From Mesostigma viride (taxonomy: Eukaryota; Streptophyta; Mesostigmatophyceae; Mesostigmatales; Mesostigmataceae): DNA of 25,000 nt. The position numbers were made by a program, and so were the translations under genes. The stretch is taken from assembly GCA_009746045.1 (NCBI GenBank), contig RPFO01000963.1:1-25000 (forward strand), read 5' to 3'. Numbering within the stretch: position 1 is the stretch's first letter; every line of letters begins with the position of its first letter. Below the pieces are notes generated by a model. That model did no database searches. It worked only from the letters and a program-made list of their open reading frames with translations, and was not told where the DNA came from. Below, in pieces: positions 11,319 to 21,491 of this stretch.

Positions 11319-11930
11319 TTAGGCATGCATGAGCAAGGCAATCGCCGCCGCTGCAAGGGAGGCCAACATGACCAGCCAGCTGGCAGAGACCCCATAAGCG
11401 GCACTTGGAGGGGGTGGGCTTGGAGGTGGCGAGGACACTGGAGGGGGCGATGACGCGGGCGGAGGAGGGGGGGAGGCCTTGGGAGGGGGGGACTTAGCAG
11501 GGGGAGGAGGGGAGGGCGGTGGCGAGGGCGGTGGCGAGGGCAGCGCCGTGGTCACGCTAAACTTCATCCCCGCGCTGCAGTGGCCGGAAACTTGGCAGGC
11601 GAAGTAGCGCGTCCCCGAGTCTGTTAGGTTAACTCGTGTCGGCCCATCGCGGCCACCGCGCTCTGTGCCGTTGGCAAAACTGCAGCTGTTCAGCGCAGCC
11701 TGGGAAGTCAACTCCCACACGTTGTGAATAGAACCGGTTCCGTACTGGAAGAGCAGAACGTCTCCAACGACGAAGCTACGTCCAGAAGACCACGTTTGGA
11801 AAGCGTCGGCCGTTCCTTGGAAATCCCAGTTCACCGACGCTCCGCCGACTCTGTATTCCGCAGCATGAGCACTTCCAACCAGCGACAACACGACTACCGC
11901 CAGGACGGCTCCGACTCCCTTCATTTTCAA
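11319..11930 (-). CDS. Phytocyanin (type I copper), GPI-anchored, proline-rich stalk
   Basis: An intact single-exon frame of 203 residues. Residues 1-23 form a signal peptide (hydrophobic VGAVLAVVVLSLVG, cleavage after AHA). Residues 24-129 are a plastocyanin-like domain. The copper ligands are all present: His69 (SIHNVW), Cys112, His117 and Met122 in ACQVSGHCSAGM. Cys83 and Cys118 are placed for the family's conserved disulfide. Met as axial ligand points to a plantacyanin/uclacyanin-like site, not a stellacyanin (Gln). Residues 131-176 are a SPPP-rich, arabinogalactan-like stalk, followed by SAAYG and a hydrophobic tail (WLVMLASLAAAAIALLM) typical of GPI addition. The expected location is the plasma membrane or cell wall, with an electron-transfer role; the partner is unknown. 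The Met-Lys-Met start is preceded by an untranslated region with a TATA-like box at 12122. Family call is strong; physiological role is not inferable. Confidence 0.9.
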   Translation of the reverse strand: MKMKGVGAVLAVVVLSLVGSAHAAEYRVGGASVNWDFQGTADAFQTWSSGRSFVVGDVLLFQYGTGSIHNVWELTSQAALNSCSFANGTERGGRDGPTRVNLTDSGTRYFACQVSGHCSAGMKFSVTTALPSPPPSPPPSPPPPAKSPPPKASPPPPPASSPPPVSSPPPSPPPPSAAYGVSASWLVMLASLAAAAIALLMHA

Positions 11931-12121
11931 AAAATGCCGGGAACGATAACGGGGACACGGTCGTACGACTGCTCGGAATCCTAGCTAGCCGATCGCCTCG
12001 AAATGGCAACGACGATGATGTCGCAGCGCTTGCGCAATCACGCAAGACGTCCCCGTCGTCAAGCTCTCCCCCTCCTGAATTGGGAGAACGTGGGAACGTT
12101 GGTGCGAATTCGGCAAGGCTC

Positions 12122-12131
12122 CTTTTTAACA
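12122..12131 (-). promoter_or_regulatory. TATA-like box of the phytocyanin gene
   Basis: GTTAAAAAGG on the minus strand lies about 190 bases upstream of the phytocyanin ATG. It is the only AT-rich promoter-like motif I see there. Transcription would start near 12095. Inference from sequence only. Confidence 0.3.
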
Positions 12132-12304
12132 CGTTGGCGCGCGATCTCTTTGCCGATGAATCCTGCGATCTGGATGATGGGGATCCCGGATCAGAGCGTT
12201 TTGCAGGGATAGGGCCATGTAAACTCTCTCCGAAGGAACTCAGCCCTTGCTCACTTCAGCGGTTCAGCCCTAGGATCAGGAGTCCAACCCCCCAAGACAT
12301 GTAT

Positions 12305-12987
12305 CCTCCACCAGGGGGGGTGTCCGAAACAAAAATATCAGACACATACGCTGAAAATTTCCAAAAGTTGGCCCTTGGACCCTACCTACCTAGCACGTAG
12401 GCGCTACTGTATACCTAGCAAAACCCTGAGGTCCCAAGGGTTATAGGGGTCGACCTTGGGAGCAAAATGATCAGCTCCGCGAGCTCTACCGTTTGAGCAT
12501 ATTGGTGTATGGGAAAATTCCGGTTTTCTAAATGGGTCATTGGCCGGCGCGACGCGATACTGGCACGGCACGGCGCTGGATAGCCGAAGCCTTGTAGTGG
12601 TGGCAGACGGCAGCATACTTCCGTGCCTAGGGGCCGCACCATCTTGCGGGCAACCCCCCCCCCCTCTATGGTACCTGCCAAAATTTTGACTGCAGATTTG
12701 GGTTCAGCTCGCCAAGTGCTATCAGTTTGTCCGTCAAACCGTTTCAAAATTCCGACCATACAGGGAGCTAGCGGAAATCCACGTGTTTTGTTGTAAAAAA
12801 CCCATATCGGCCCGGCACCCTACCTACCTACCCTTTAAGCGGTTAACGGTTTTTGAGGCTCTGTAACTTCTAACCTAGAGACCCCCTGGGGTTGCGACCA
12901 GTGGCTAACATGCTTGTTTTTGCGAGATCTATTTGAATCCAGCGTCGTGTAAATTTTCTTGTTTTTGGACACCCCCCCTGCCTCCAC
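12305..12987. mobile_element. Non-autonomous DNA transposon with 14-bp TIRs and 7-bp TSD
   Basis: Element 12312-12980 (669 bp) begins CAGGGGGGGTGTCC and ends with its exact reverse complement; similarity continues imperfectly (GAAACAA against AAAAACAA). It is flanked by the direct repeat CCTCCAC at 12305-12311 and 12981-12987. Internally, CCTACCTACC motifs lie near both ends (about 12381 and 12821). No transposase frame is present. CAGGGG-GTGTCC ends recall hAT-like elements, but those normally make 8-bp duplications, so the superfamily is left open. Confidence 0.8.
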
Positions 12988-14409
12988 TCTATAAATATCC
13001 TGCCACTTTAGAATCTCTGCTGCTCATGTGCGGTGTGGGACACAACAATCAATGACCGGCGCGGGATCTGACTGACGGACTGACTTACATGAGCTGACAT
13101 GCACCTCTGCCGGACGTCGGCGTCACAATATTCTGAACTGAACTGAACAATGACGCCATCCGGATTGGAAGACTTGCGAGCATGTTTGTTGTAGCGTTAC
13201 TATCTGAACACTCCGTGTGAGCTTAAACGGGCGTGGCCCAGGCGTGGCCCGTAACTTTTCGTAGAATGCAGAATCGCCCCAAATGCGGGCGCCGGAGCGC
13301 CGCGCTGAATCTGGAAATGGTTCGGAGATCCGAGATCCAGTGTGGGCTATTTTTTAAAATATATAATAAATATAATCAGAATTAAATCAGAATATAATAA
13401 ATATAATAATTACTTACATCAGAGTGAATGCACCCGGCCGGGGACGGTCCCGGCGCGAATATTTTGGCGCCGAAAAAGTCGCGGGACCGGTCCGTACGTT
13501 AAAAAGTGGTACACGGTGCAAAGCACGGTGCGCGCATGACCCCTAGCTGAACTGCCCATGGCGATGCCGTTCATGCGAAAATAAACCAACTTAGCCCAAG
13601 GAATGCAGGAAAAATGCGAAAATATTAAAGACGATCAGTTCTTGATATTGTTTCATAGCGGAATGTGTACGTTTTGCAGTGTCGTTGATTTTATTCATGA
13701 CCGTCGCCGTGGGGGCTCAGTCACGATCTGAAATTTTGGTCGCGAGGTATAGAATAGAATGCATGCTCGCGGCAGCGATGGTCATGGGCTCATGGGGAGG
13801 GCGCACAGGAATGCGGCCCCCACGCTCCCCTCAAGGGAAATGGAGTGAAGCCAAGCCTTCCCCTGATCGTTCAAGCTCGCATGCAGACCCATCCAGTCGG
13901 CCCAGTGTAGTATACCCGCGTAGGTCTTTAATATATAGAGAGAACCTAACCGGTTCGTCTGTGTTCTGATTGGCTGAGACCTGCAGGATTGCGTTGCCGG
14001 ACTCCTTTGTGTCGGCGGGGACATAAGCTTTGCCTGTTTGTCTCCATAACCATCAGGCGGATACCCCAATAATGTGAAGTTATCTCTAATAACCAAACAT
14101 CCTCACTTCAGGCCCTGTTATTGGACAGCCATATCCGATAGACACGAAGTCTTGAGTCTGTACGAACAAGCAGAGAGACGCCCGACCAAAAGGGGACCAC
14201 CGCTCTCTACCGCGTAAGTACCGTCTCGTAGGAAAGGCCTCTAGACGGGAAACGAGTCAAACGACCACCCTCTACGATTCCTGGAGAGTGCTAGGATCAA
14301 TCTCCCCTGTTTCTTGGGGTTTGATAAGTCCGTTCTGTCTTTAATGACAGGAGGTAAAAGGTCTGTGCATTTAGTGGAGCAGAGGCCACCATTTTATTCT
14401 GTTACAGGT
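12988..14409. other. Non-coding stretch between transposon and LINE copy B
   Basis: About 1.4 kb with no recognisable gene. It holds a TATAAATAT motif at 12990-12998, an AT-rich block of TATAATAAATATAATCAG-like words at 13350-13412, and a GC-rich imperfect palindrome at 13436-13495 built on GGGACGGTCCC and GGGACCGGTCC. The part 13920-14400 resembles no element that I can name. Open frames here have no domains. Confidence 0.5.
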
Positions 14410-14930
14410 ATGCCTCGCAATTCGGACGAGATTAGGCAGCGTAGGATAGCATTTGTAGGATATCTTGCTCGCACCAGTCAGGTAGATACCGCCCTTGGTC
14501 TGGCCGGCCCCCAGCGGCTTGGCCAACCAGGGCGGCACATCCTGACCTGGCCTGGCCCCAAGGACATTCCTAGAAAGCTGGGTAAACCTGCCATGAACTA
14601 CACACAGATGTTGCTGCTGACCTAGTGGTCCCAGCTCAGTTTGAACACCGCATTCACTCCCTCTCTCTTGCTTGGACTGCTATGCAGAACAAGAAGAGGT
14701 GGCAGAAGATTGTCCAGGCTCACACGCCAGCCCCTGTGGGCAAGCCCCCTCCCCCTAAGCGGAAGGGGCGCTTTGCTGAGTAGAGTAGTTACGGTTTCCT
14801 GGACTAGATAGCTGAGAGTTAGCTTAGTTCAATTCCGCGGCTTCGCCCACCTTCATCCATCTAGCAAGGAATATGTGCTACATGATCTCCCAACGGAATC
14901 ATGTTATAATTTAATTTAATTTAATTTAAT
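14410..14930 (+). mobile_element. 5'-truncated LINE 3' end, copy B, with hairpin and (TTTAA)n tail
   Basis: It starts at ATGCCTCGCAATTCGG and encodes SDEIRQRRIAFVGYLARTSQ, then after a frame change VVPAQFEHRIHSLSLAWTAM and KPPPPKRKGRFAE with TAG at 14781-14783. The 3' untranslated part is shared with copy A. It continues into CATCCATC, then CATGATCTCCCAACGGAATC (14881-14900) and a (TTTAA)n tail at 14905-14930. Sequence 5' of 14410 does not match copy A, which fits 5' truncation on insertion. Confidence 0.82.
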
Positions 14931-15017
14931 GTGCCGGTATCGCCTGCGCGCGCTGATTATCAAATTGATTATTGCCTCATTTCTGACAAACTGATAATGA
15001 GATAATGACGTTGTTAG

Positions 15018-15710
15018 CATGGCTGAGGTGAAGGCAGCCCTGGCCATCTCGCCCCAGCAAGCTGCCCCCTCGCCTCCCAGCTATGCTACCATGCATGGTG
15101 AAGCAGGCGGACATTGCTAACATGATGGCGGACGCTGCACGGAGGGGGGCAGCGGCCCACAAGACTGAGTCGAGGAAGACCAACGATCACGCAGTATTGT
15201 GGTACGTTATTTCGAGGTCGTGGGTCACACGGAAACGGACCTCATGCTTGCACGACGCTTGTGAGCCTCACAGTGGGCCGGCTTCATTTGGGCAACGAAC
15301 GCATCCGCATTGAGTCGGCAGCATGGATGGCAGGCCAACCTGGCCCCATCCGGGTGACCTTGATCATGAGCGTGAGTGGCCAGCAAGGTAATAGTCCTGC
15401 AGGCCTGCAAGCTCCTGGGCGGGATCGAGAAACGCGCCCAGCCTCGGCAACCTACTCTCCTCAGCCCAGCTCGTCATCAAGAACGGCTTGCTGGGCAGCG
15501 AGGCAGCGGTCCAGCTAGGCCATGCAGGCGCGATGGCATTCGCACCTACGTCCGCCTTGTCAGCGACACCCCCGTTCTTTTCATCGACGGGAAGCGCACG
15601 GATCCATGTGCAAGCTCCTAACAAGCGGCACAAGCCACGCACCAAGCCAGCCCCAGCTGCATCGTCGTCGTCAACGCACGTCCCCGGTATGCCGGAGGGC
15701 GCCCGGTAAG
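15018..15710 (+). pseudogene. LINE ORF1-like pseudogene
   Basis: Coding signal hops between frames. MAEVKAALAISPQQAAPSPP opens at 15018. KQADIANMMADAARRGAAAH, RSRSIVVRYFEVVGH and PGPIRVTLIM, KVIVLQACKLL, and TYVRLVSDTPVLFIDGKRTD then follow in other frames, ending in KRHKPRTKPAPA. The order (basic fold start, a PxP-VxLTF-like strand, then a final VxWxGxxIxVD-like strand) parallels the intact ORF1p-like protein at 22709-21627 (PAPVLLTFKYM, PVYWRGAVIHVD). The match is weak and by eye. At least three frame changes. Confidence 0.5.
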
Positions 15711-16179
15711 GGCACACCCTCGCGGCACGGTACGATAGGCTTTGGGCACAGCCTTTATTAATAAACAAGCCTCATGTCGCGAATCCGTGCGAGCATGACC
15801 AGGATGCAAGGTCGCCAGGCACGCCACGGTCAACCTTCCCGCCAGTTTACCAGCCTCACACGCCTCCTGGCCCGCCTTGAGCGGGATGAGGCTCAGTCGA
15901 CACGCCGGCGACCCCAGACAGGACAGAGACGACGCATATCCACCCTGAAAGAAAGACTCCATGCGTTGACAAGCATTAACCCCAATCGCCACCCTCCCCC
16001 CCCCCCCCCCTCCACCCCCACCCCCACCTCCAGCACTACCCTTTTCCACCCCCACCTCCACCCCACTCCCCCGCTAGTAGGGCAACGGCCCATTCTTGGT
16101 ATTGCATGCAAGCTTTAAAATTGGCGCACCCTCCCTGCAGATCCTTCTACGAGCGGCGGCACCCCAGCACGCCAACGCG

Positions 16180-16965
16180 TCGACGAGCTGATCGCCTTGC
16201 ACATGCGCCGACAACAAGATCGCCGTCCTCGGGGTCCAGGAGCATCGGCGCACCGTCGACCCTCAGCAAGGGGTCAACGGTCTTCTGGTCGACGACCTCC
16301 GCGCGGGCTGGCGGTTCCATTATGGTGGCGGCGACGCGCCGGGTCAAGGTGGTGTGGGCCTCTTGTGCTCACCGGCAGCATCAGCTCACCTCCAGTCCAT
16401 CGTGCTGCGATCCCCGCGTGTGCTGGTGGCCACTTTTTCGGCCACTGAGGGCCATTCACACCACACGCTAATAACCGTTATCGTGGGATATGCACCACAT
16501 GCGGGTCGAGCTCAGGTGGAACGTGAGGCCTTCTTCAGCGCCCTTAAGGAGGAGGAGGCCAGCATCCCAGCTCGGCATGCACTTCCTGGTTATGCTGCTC
16601 GACGCCAACGCCACGCTGCCAGTTGGCACTGCATGGGGGCGCTCAGTACTCCCCAGCCATTGACACGACAGCCAACGGTAACACGACTCTATTTGCGGAT
16701 CTGTTGGCAGAATCTGCGCTGGTTGCATGCAATGCTTCTTTCGCACGCCCCGCTGTCAGCAGCTTGCCACCTTTTTGGGGCCATCGGATCGGGTGGTGTG
16801 CCTTGACTATATCTGCGTACGCCGGGCTCAGCGCCCCTCCGCTGTCGATGAGCACTCGCGTGCTGCAAGATTCTGTCAGCACGGTGGAATCAGATCACCG
16901 CCTCGTGCTCGCCCGCATCAGATTGCGGTTCCCTGGTGTGAAACCGTCGCGACAAGTTACTGGCG
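16180..16965 (+). pseudogene. LINE APE-type endonuclease domain, frameshifted
   Basis: Characteristic APE-like endonuclease motifs appear in order but in different frames. NKIAVLGVQEHR (about 16213-16248) supplies the catalytic Glu. VGYAPHAG follows at about 16483-16506. LLDANATLP (about 16594-16620) carries a D-x-N. NGNTTLFADLLAE and the terminal VESDHRLVLARI (about 16885-16920) carry the SDH triad end. In active LINEs this domain nicks target DNA to prime reverse transcription. The frame moves at about 16550, 16625 and again before the SDH motif, so no functional enzyme is encoded. Confidence 0.8.
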
Positions 16966-17390
16966 CCTCAGCCAGATCTCAAGGTGCTCCGGATTGTACT
17001 GAAGGATGCCGACAAGATGTCAGCAGAAGAGCAGGCCGCTATGTCGCACCGAGACAACTTCCTGGCAGTCTTCGACGCCAGGGGCAGTCGCCAGCAGTTA
17101 CACGCCATTCCGCCCCCGGGTGATATTTCAGTGCCTCCTCCGCGGTATCGCTGCCAAGTACCGTCTGGCTGCCCGCACCCTCCCCTCCTTGCCTCCGCGC
17201 TGACAGCTTGCTGTCCACCGCCACGCACCGACAGTGGTCGCCGCTAGGCAGATGCTCCGCCGCAACAGGGACCCGACTGCCAAACCTGGGCTGCAAGCGG
17301 CTTTGCGGGTCGCCTATGTACGAGCAGGCCGAGAAGGCAGACGCTCAGCAGATGGCCGTCAAGGACCTGCGCAGCTGCCAGCAGAAGAAG

Positions 17391-18700
17391 TTATAATCAG
17401 ATTATAATCATACGCAATACGCTATCGTACGTGGCCCAGGTGTATAATGTATAATACGCTTCATACGGTGTATTATACGCTAATCGTACGCTAACCCCTT
17501 AAAAGTCTGTTTTTGCATGGTTTTGATGATCATTCATCAATCTGACCAACCCAACATGTTCTCCAGCATCACAAGTTTGGCTTTATATGCCACATTATCA
17601 CATGGCCTTGAGAATGTCGTCACTACCTAGAACAACAAGCGCTGTCCCTAATGAATAGTCACTCAATAAAAGCACAACAAAACGTCAAGTTTATATTCAA
17701 CTAGGGGTACTGAATAAGACATTTTGCCAGAAATAAGACACATTGCCTACTCATCGTAGGCCGGCCATTACTAATGGTTCTGCATGAAGCAAGGATACAA
17801 AAGGCTTTATGGCTGGCATGCAGGCTAACAAAGTGCACCGGATGGCCCAGCAGTAGTGCGCCCAGAGCCGGCCATGCCGGAGGAGCCGGCTGGCATGAGC
17901 GGACTGCCACTCGGAGGCGTCGGTTTCTACAAGGTCAGTAAGCTTGCCTTTGGCTGCCGCCCGCGCATCAGCCTGCTTCCCGGCGTCACTACCCGCCTTT
18001 CTCTTCCTGGCCTTGTCATCCTTCTCCGCCTGCTCCCTCAACCGCTTGAGACGCAATGCCTTGGGCGGCTTCGAGCATGGGCACACTTTCGCATCCTTGG
18101 CATACGTGCCGCCCATGATATGGCACCTTCCTCGGGTAGAAGAACCCTTGAAATGTGCCTTGCATCACGTCATTTGGTAGTTATTTGTCTGCTGCCCATC
18201 CTTGAAGACACGCTCTTTGCTAACATATGTTCAAACATCCTCAGAATCAGCCTCTAACTCGATCGTCGGCCCCATCATCATCATGGTCCATCTCCTCACT
18301 CTCCGTAGCCATGGCGCCTGTTGATATGCTACGATAGGTGACCACCGCGATCTTGCTGGCAGACCGCGATCTTGGCACATTTTGTCTTCTTGAACGGTGC
18401 CTTCCTGTCCTGCCAATACACGCAGCCATATGCATTGATCTTGGCCAAGTGGCACCTTGATGCTCACTTGTTTCTACTACTCGGCGCGCCGCAGCCTAGT
18501 CTAGAAACTTCCGCTTCACCCGAGCTGTAAACTGATGCCGGAGCCAAAAATACGCAAAAAATACGCAAAAAAATACGCGATACGCAAGAAATACCCTAAA
18601 AATACGCGGCGCGTACGAAAGTACCCCGTTTTCGTACGCGCTGCTCGCGTATCGCGTATAATACGCGCGATACGGCGTATAATACGGCGTATGATTATAC
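17391..18700. mobile_element. ATACG-rich terminal-inverted-repeat element inserted in the LINE
   Basis: About 1.3 kb separates the LINE endonuclease from its reverse transcriptase. TATAATCATACGC at 17403-17415 is matched inversely at 18687-18699. Both subterminal regions are packed with ATACGC, GTATAATACG and CGTACG words (17410-17480 and 18545-18695), unlike the GC-rich LINE around them. A small minus-strand coding-like piece lies inside. I could not define a target-site duplication or a transposase, so the class is unknown. Confidence 0.65.
17915..18150 (-). pseudogene. Gene fragment inside the ATACG element, function unknown
   Basis: A minus-strand frame reads GRCHIMGGTYAKDAKVC, then PCSKPPKALRLKRLREQAE, KDDKARKRKAGSDAGKQADA and RAAAKGKLTDLVETDASEW. 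The composition is lysine- and alanine-rich with likely coiled coil, and has normal GC-rich codon use, unlike the AT-rich element ends. Further minus-strand coding-like sequence with MATESEEMDHDDDGADD lies at 18250-18312. I do not recognise it. It could be a captured host exon or a remnant of the element's own protein. Confidence 0.35.
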
Positions 18701-19014
18701 ACTGAGAAGCACGACGGCAAGGGGGCCCTGTTCTGGTACACTGAGCGCCTTGGGCACCCCGACGGCCTCGGCCGGCCCGGCCACCGCCACGATGCTCCCG
18801 GCGCCCCAGCCAAGGGCTTCGTACCTGGGCCGCGGCCACTGCCGAGGTCGTGGGGACAGCTGCGCCGCCCCCGCCCCTGCTCCCAGCCGCCGCCGCCCGC
18901 CCGGCTAGCTGCCCTGGCCGGCGGCCCCGCCGGGCCCCCGGCCCCGCCCAGGTCAGCGGCGGACTACCTAGTCCCCCCGCTGCATGATCGGCCCGCTCGG
19001 TGACCCGTCAGACA

Positions 19015-20470
19015 TGCCTCCTTTCACCTCTCGCGAGGTCACGTAGCCGGCGGTCCAGCGTCTGCGTTACGCCGCCGCCACCGGCTCCGACGAGATTCCG
19101 GCCGCGGTTGTGAAACTTGCAGCCGAGTTCGAGGACACTGGTGTCATGCTGCGGCTTCCGGGATAATAATCTGCAACCGCCTTCTGCTGTCGTCGCAACC
19201 GCCTCCAGCGGCCTGGCAACACAGTTTTCGCACGATGCTGTACAAGAACAAGGGGTCGCCAGCCGACCCCGGTAACTACAGAGGGGCGTGCATCCAAAGT
19301 GCCCCCCTCAAGCTTCTCATGCGGCTCATCCTGAACCGCCTGCGCACGCCCCTGGACGGTCACCTCAGCGAGACTTGAGCAGCACGGCTTCCGTTCAGGT
19401 CGCAACACAGTAGAGGCGCTTTTCGCTACTCGCCGCCTTGTGAAAGAACTGCAACGCCTTCAGCCTGGTGAGTCCCCTCTGCACCTTGTGCTGGTGGACT
19501 TCATCAAAGCCTTCGATTCGGTTTTCTGGCCTGCGCTATGGGACATCCTCGATCTGTTTCGGATCCCCCGCCCCCTTATTGCTGTCATCCGCAACCTGTA
19601 TGAAGGGTCCACCACTTCGGTGCGCACTTCCTACGGGACCACGCCACCATGCCCGTTTACAGAAGGGTGTGTGGCAGGGCTGCGTGCTGTCCGACGCCCT
19701 ACTACCTGTTCATTATTGTGGTCGAATACTACGTAATGATTCAGGCGCGCAAGCGGTTTGCCCACATCCGTCGTGGGTAGCCGGAACCAGGGGTGCAGGT
19801 TGCCAACCACTTCTGGCATGGCGGGGCGGAAACGGAGATTCGGCTGGCAGACATCATCTTAATGCAGACGACGGCACCACCCTCTTCGAGGACACTGAGC
19901 ACCTGCAGACGTGGCATGATCGACTGCCTGGCTATCGGTGCCCGCGCAGTACGTGGGGCTTGAGGTCAGCAAAAAGACAGAGGCTCTGGCGATTGGGCTC
20001 ACCCACTCACCGCCCGCCCTAGAGCTTTCTCCTTGACGGCTCTCGAGTCCTGTATCGGGACCGCGTCAAGCTGCTGGGTAGCCTCCTCCCCAGCTGCGAG
20101 GCTGAATCATGTGGACCACCGCATCTCGGCCCTCGCCTGGCACACTTTACGCCAATACCGGGCCCTGTGGCGCAAGCGCCCCTGGGCAAGATCGAGAAAC
20201 AGGACCTGTTTAAGGTCCTCGTCCTCCCTGTTCTTACGTATGGGGCCGAGACGTGGACCCTCACCGCCGACCTGGCCCGAAAGCTGGATGGCGCGGTCAC
20301 CAACATGCTGCGATCCATTTTCAGAGTAGGCTATGCTGCTCATGTTCGCAATGAGGACCTGTACCTCGGCATGCCATATATCAAGGAGACAAAAAAAAAA
20401 AGAACAGCTAGTAGAGGACATGGGGAGCCTAGGCCTCTCCGTGATTTGGAAAAAGATGATGGACAAGGCT
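19015..20470 (+). pseudogene. LINE reverse transcriptase and C-terminal domain, frameshifted
   Basis: Classic LINE reverse-transcriptase blocks occur in order. FTSREVT and TGSDEIPAAVVKLAAEF come first (about 19020-19130). LYKNKGSPADPGNYRGA follows (about 19238-19290). After a frame change come QHGFRSGRNTVEAL, VLVDFIKAFDSVFW (about 19488-19530) and LQKGVWQGCVLS. The active-site box is altered to NADDGTTLFE (about 19861-19890; YADD-type expected), followed by EVSKKTEALAI. The C-terminal LPVLTYGAETWTLT lies at 20224-20265, with LYLGMPYIKE at 20357-20386. In-frame TAG near 19044 and several frameshifts inactivate it. The segment from the insertion to 19015 is GC-rich linker (GALFWYTERLGHPDG). Confidence 0.88.
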
Positions 20471-20615
20471 AACTGTGGGCCCAGGCCGGTCATAGAGGAC
20501 AACGCGGCCCCCACCGTGGGGAAGCGCCCGCGTGTGCAAACATACGGGAAGTACTGTACGCCAGACAGGTCCCCTACTAGGGTAGAGTTGATGTTGATAG
20601 ATTTTGTGGATAGAT

Positions 20616-20811
20616 CAAGGAGACAACCAGCACAGGCCAGAAATCGGGAGAATCCGGACCATGGTAGCTCGGGCCTGCCGTTATCTTGTCCGCGTGTTCG
20701 AGTCGTTCAGGATGATGAAGATGAATGGTGATGGAAATGACAGTGTAGCCTTGTGCATTGAAATTATGGCTGGCTTACGTGAAGAGCGACTAGATGACCT
20801 AGACGGTGGGG
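20616..20811 (+). repeat. Module 2 interspersed repeat, copy 2
   Basis: The best preserved copy of the unit described at 10703. It contains GGTAGCTCGGGCC and, 28 bases on, GTTCGAGTCGTTC, which loosely resemble pol III A and B boxes. An open frame includes VARACRYLVRVFESFRMM and CIEIMAGLREERLDDLDGG. It directly follows the end of the LINE at 15018-20615. Confidence 0.85.
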
Positions 20812-21327
20812 CCAGAAACAGCATGCTTGATCAGGGCGTGTGTTTCGAGACTAAACTGGCCGGGAGTGTCTAGTGGTGAGCACCATTGCTGTGATCGCTC
20901 TCCCACCATTTACGAGGAAACACCCGCAAATGGAAAACCACTGAAAAGGTCTAGCTAGTCAGTCATTAATTAATTAATTAAAATCATAGCTCCGTTGGGA
21001 GCATATGTAACACATAGCCCTGAGAAAGGGGCATCTATGGGTTTGTAATACAATCAGGGCTACAACCTGCAGGTGGAGGATGTACAACTGTCACCTGCTC
21101 TGGGTGCACAAGGTGCACCTGCACCGCCATGATGGTTCATGCCTCCTTAACAAGCACAGGCACCCAGGGGGGGCTTGAGGAGAGGGCCTAGAAGGCCTGC
21201 ATGACATATGGGGTGGAGGGTATGTGGCTAGGCTATAGCTGGTGTACACATGGCATCTCAGCAGAGAGTAACTCCCTGCATAGGCATTGCATGGCTAAAT
21301 TCTTAATGCATCATCCATGGGAGGTCC

Positions 21328-21491
21328 TCAGGTGCACCTTGTGCACCCAGAGCAGGTGACAGTTGTACATCCTCCACCTGCAGGTTGTAGCCCTGATTGT
21401 ATTACAAACCCATAGATGCCCCTTTCTCAGGGCTATGTGTTACATATGCTCCCAACGGAGCTATGATTTTAATTAATTAATTAATTAATTA
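21328..21491 (+). mobile_element. Retro-insertion of a 3' end, 11-bp TSD, inverted to its twin
   Basis: ATGGGAGGTCC flanks it at 21317-21327 and 21492-21502. The insert, from CAGGTGCACCTTG to an (AATT)n tail, is the perfect reverse complement of 21121 down to about 20965 (141 unique bases without a mismatch, plus the tail). It contains the GCTCCCAACGGAGC hairpin at 21448-21461. The spacer between the arms is 21122-21328. Confidence 0.8.

Larger units (their letters stand above)
15018..20615 (+). mobile_element. Near full-length degenerate LINE, interrupted by another element
   Basis: The order is ORF1-like protein (15018-15710), a linker rich in C and P codons (15960-16070), APE-type endonuclease (about 16180-16965), a foreign insertion (17391-18700), then reverse transcriptase and C-terminal tail (about 19015-20470). 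Removing the insertion leaves about 4.3 kb. The tail resembles LINE copy A (LYLGMP here, LYQGMP there) but diverges further on. The last 48 bases (from ACGCCAGACAG) recur at 23421-23456. Every domain carries stops or frameshifts, so the copy is dead. Clade is not assigned. Confidence 0.8.

Noticed and set aside
13436-13495. GC-rich palindrome as a regulatory hairpin or terminator
   Set aside because: The arms match imperfectly and no gene lies next to it; nothing supports a function.
13920-14400. A solo LTR
   Set aside because: No TG...CA boundaries with a flanking duplication, and no second copy in the window.
15618-16061. Gly-rich minus-strand protein
   Set aside because: Antisense shadow of the C/P-rich linker of the LINE.
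20107-20514. Minus-strand 135-codon frame
   Set aside because: Antisense of the recognised LINE reverse-transcriptase C-terminus.
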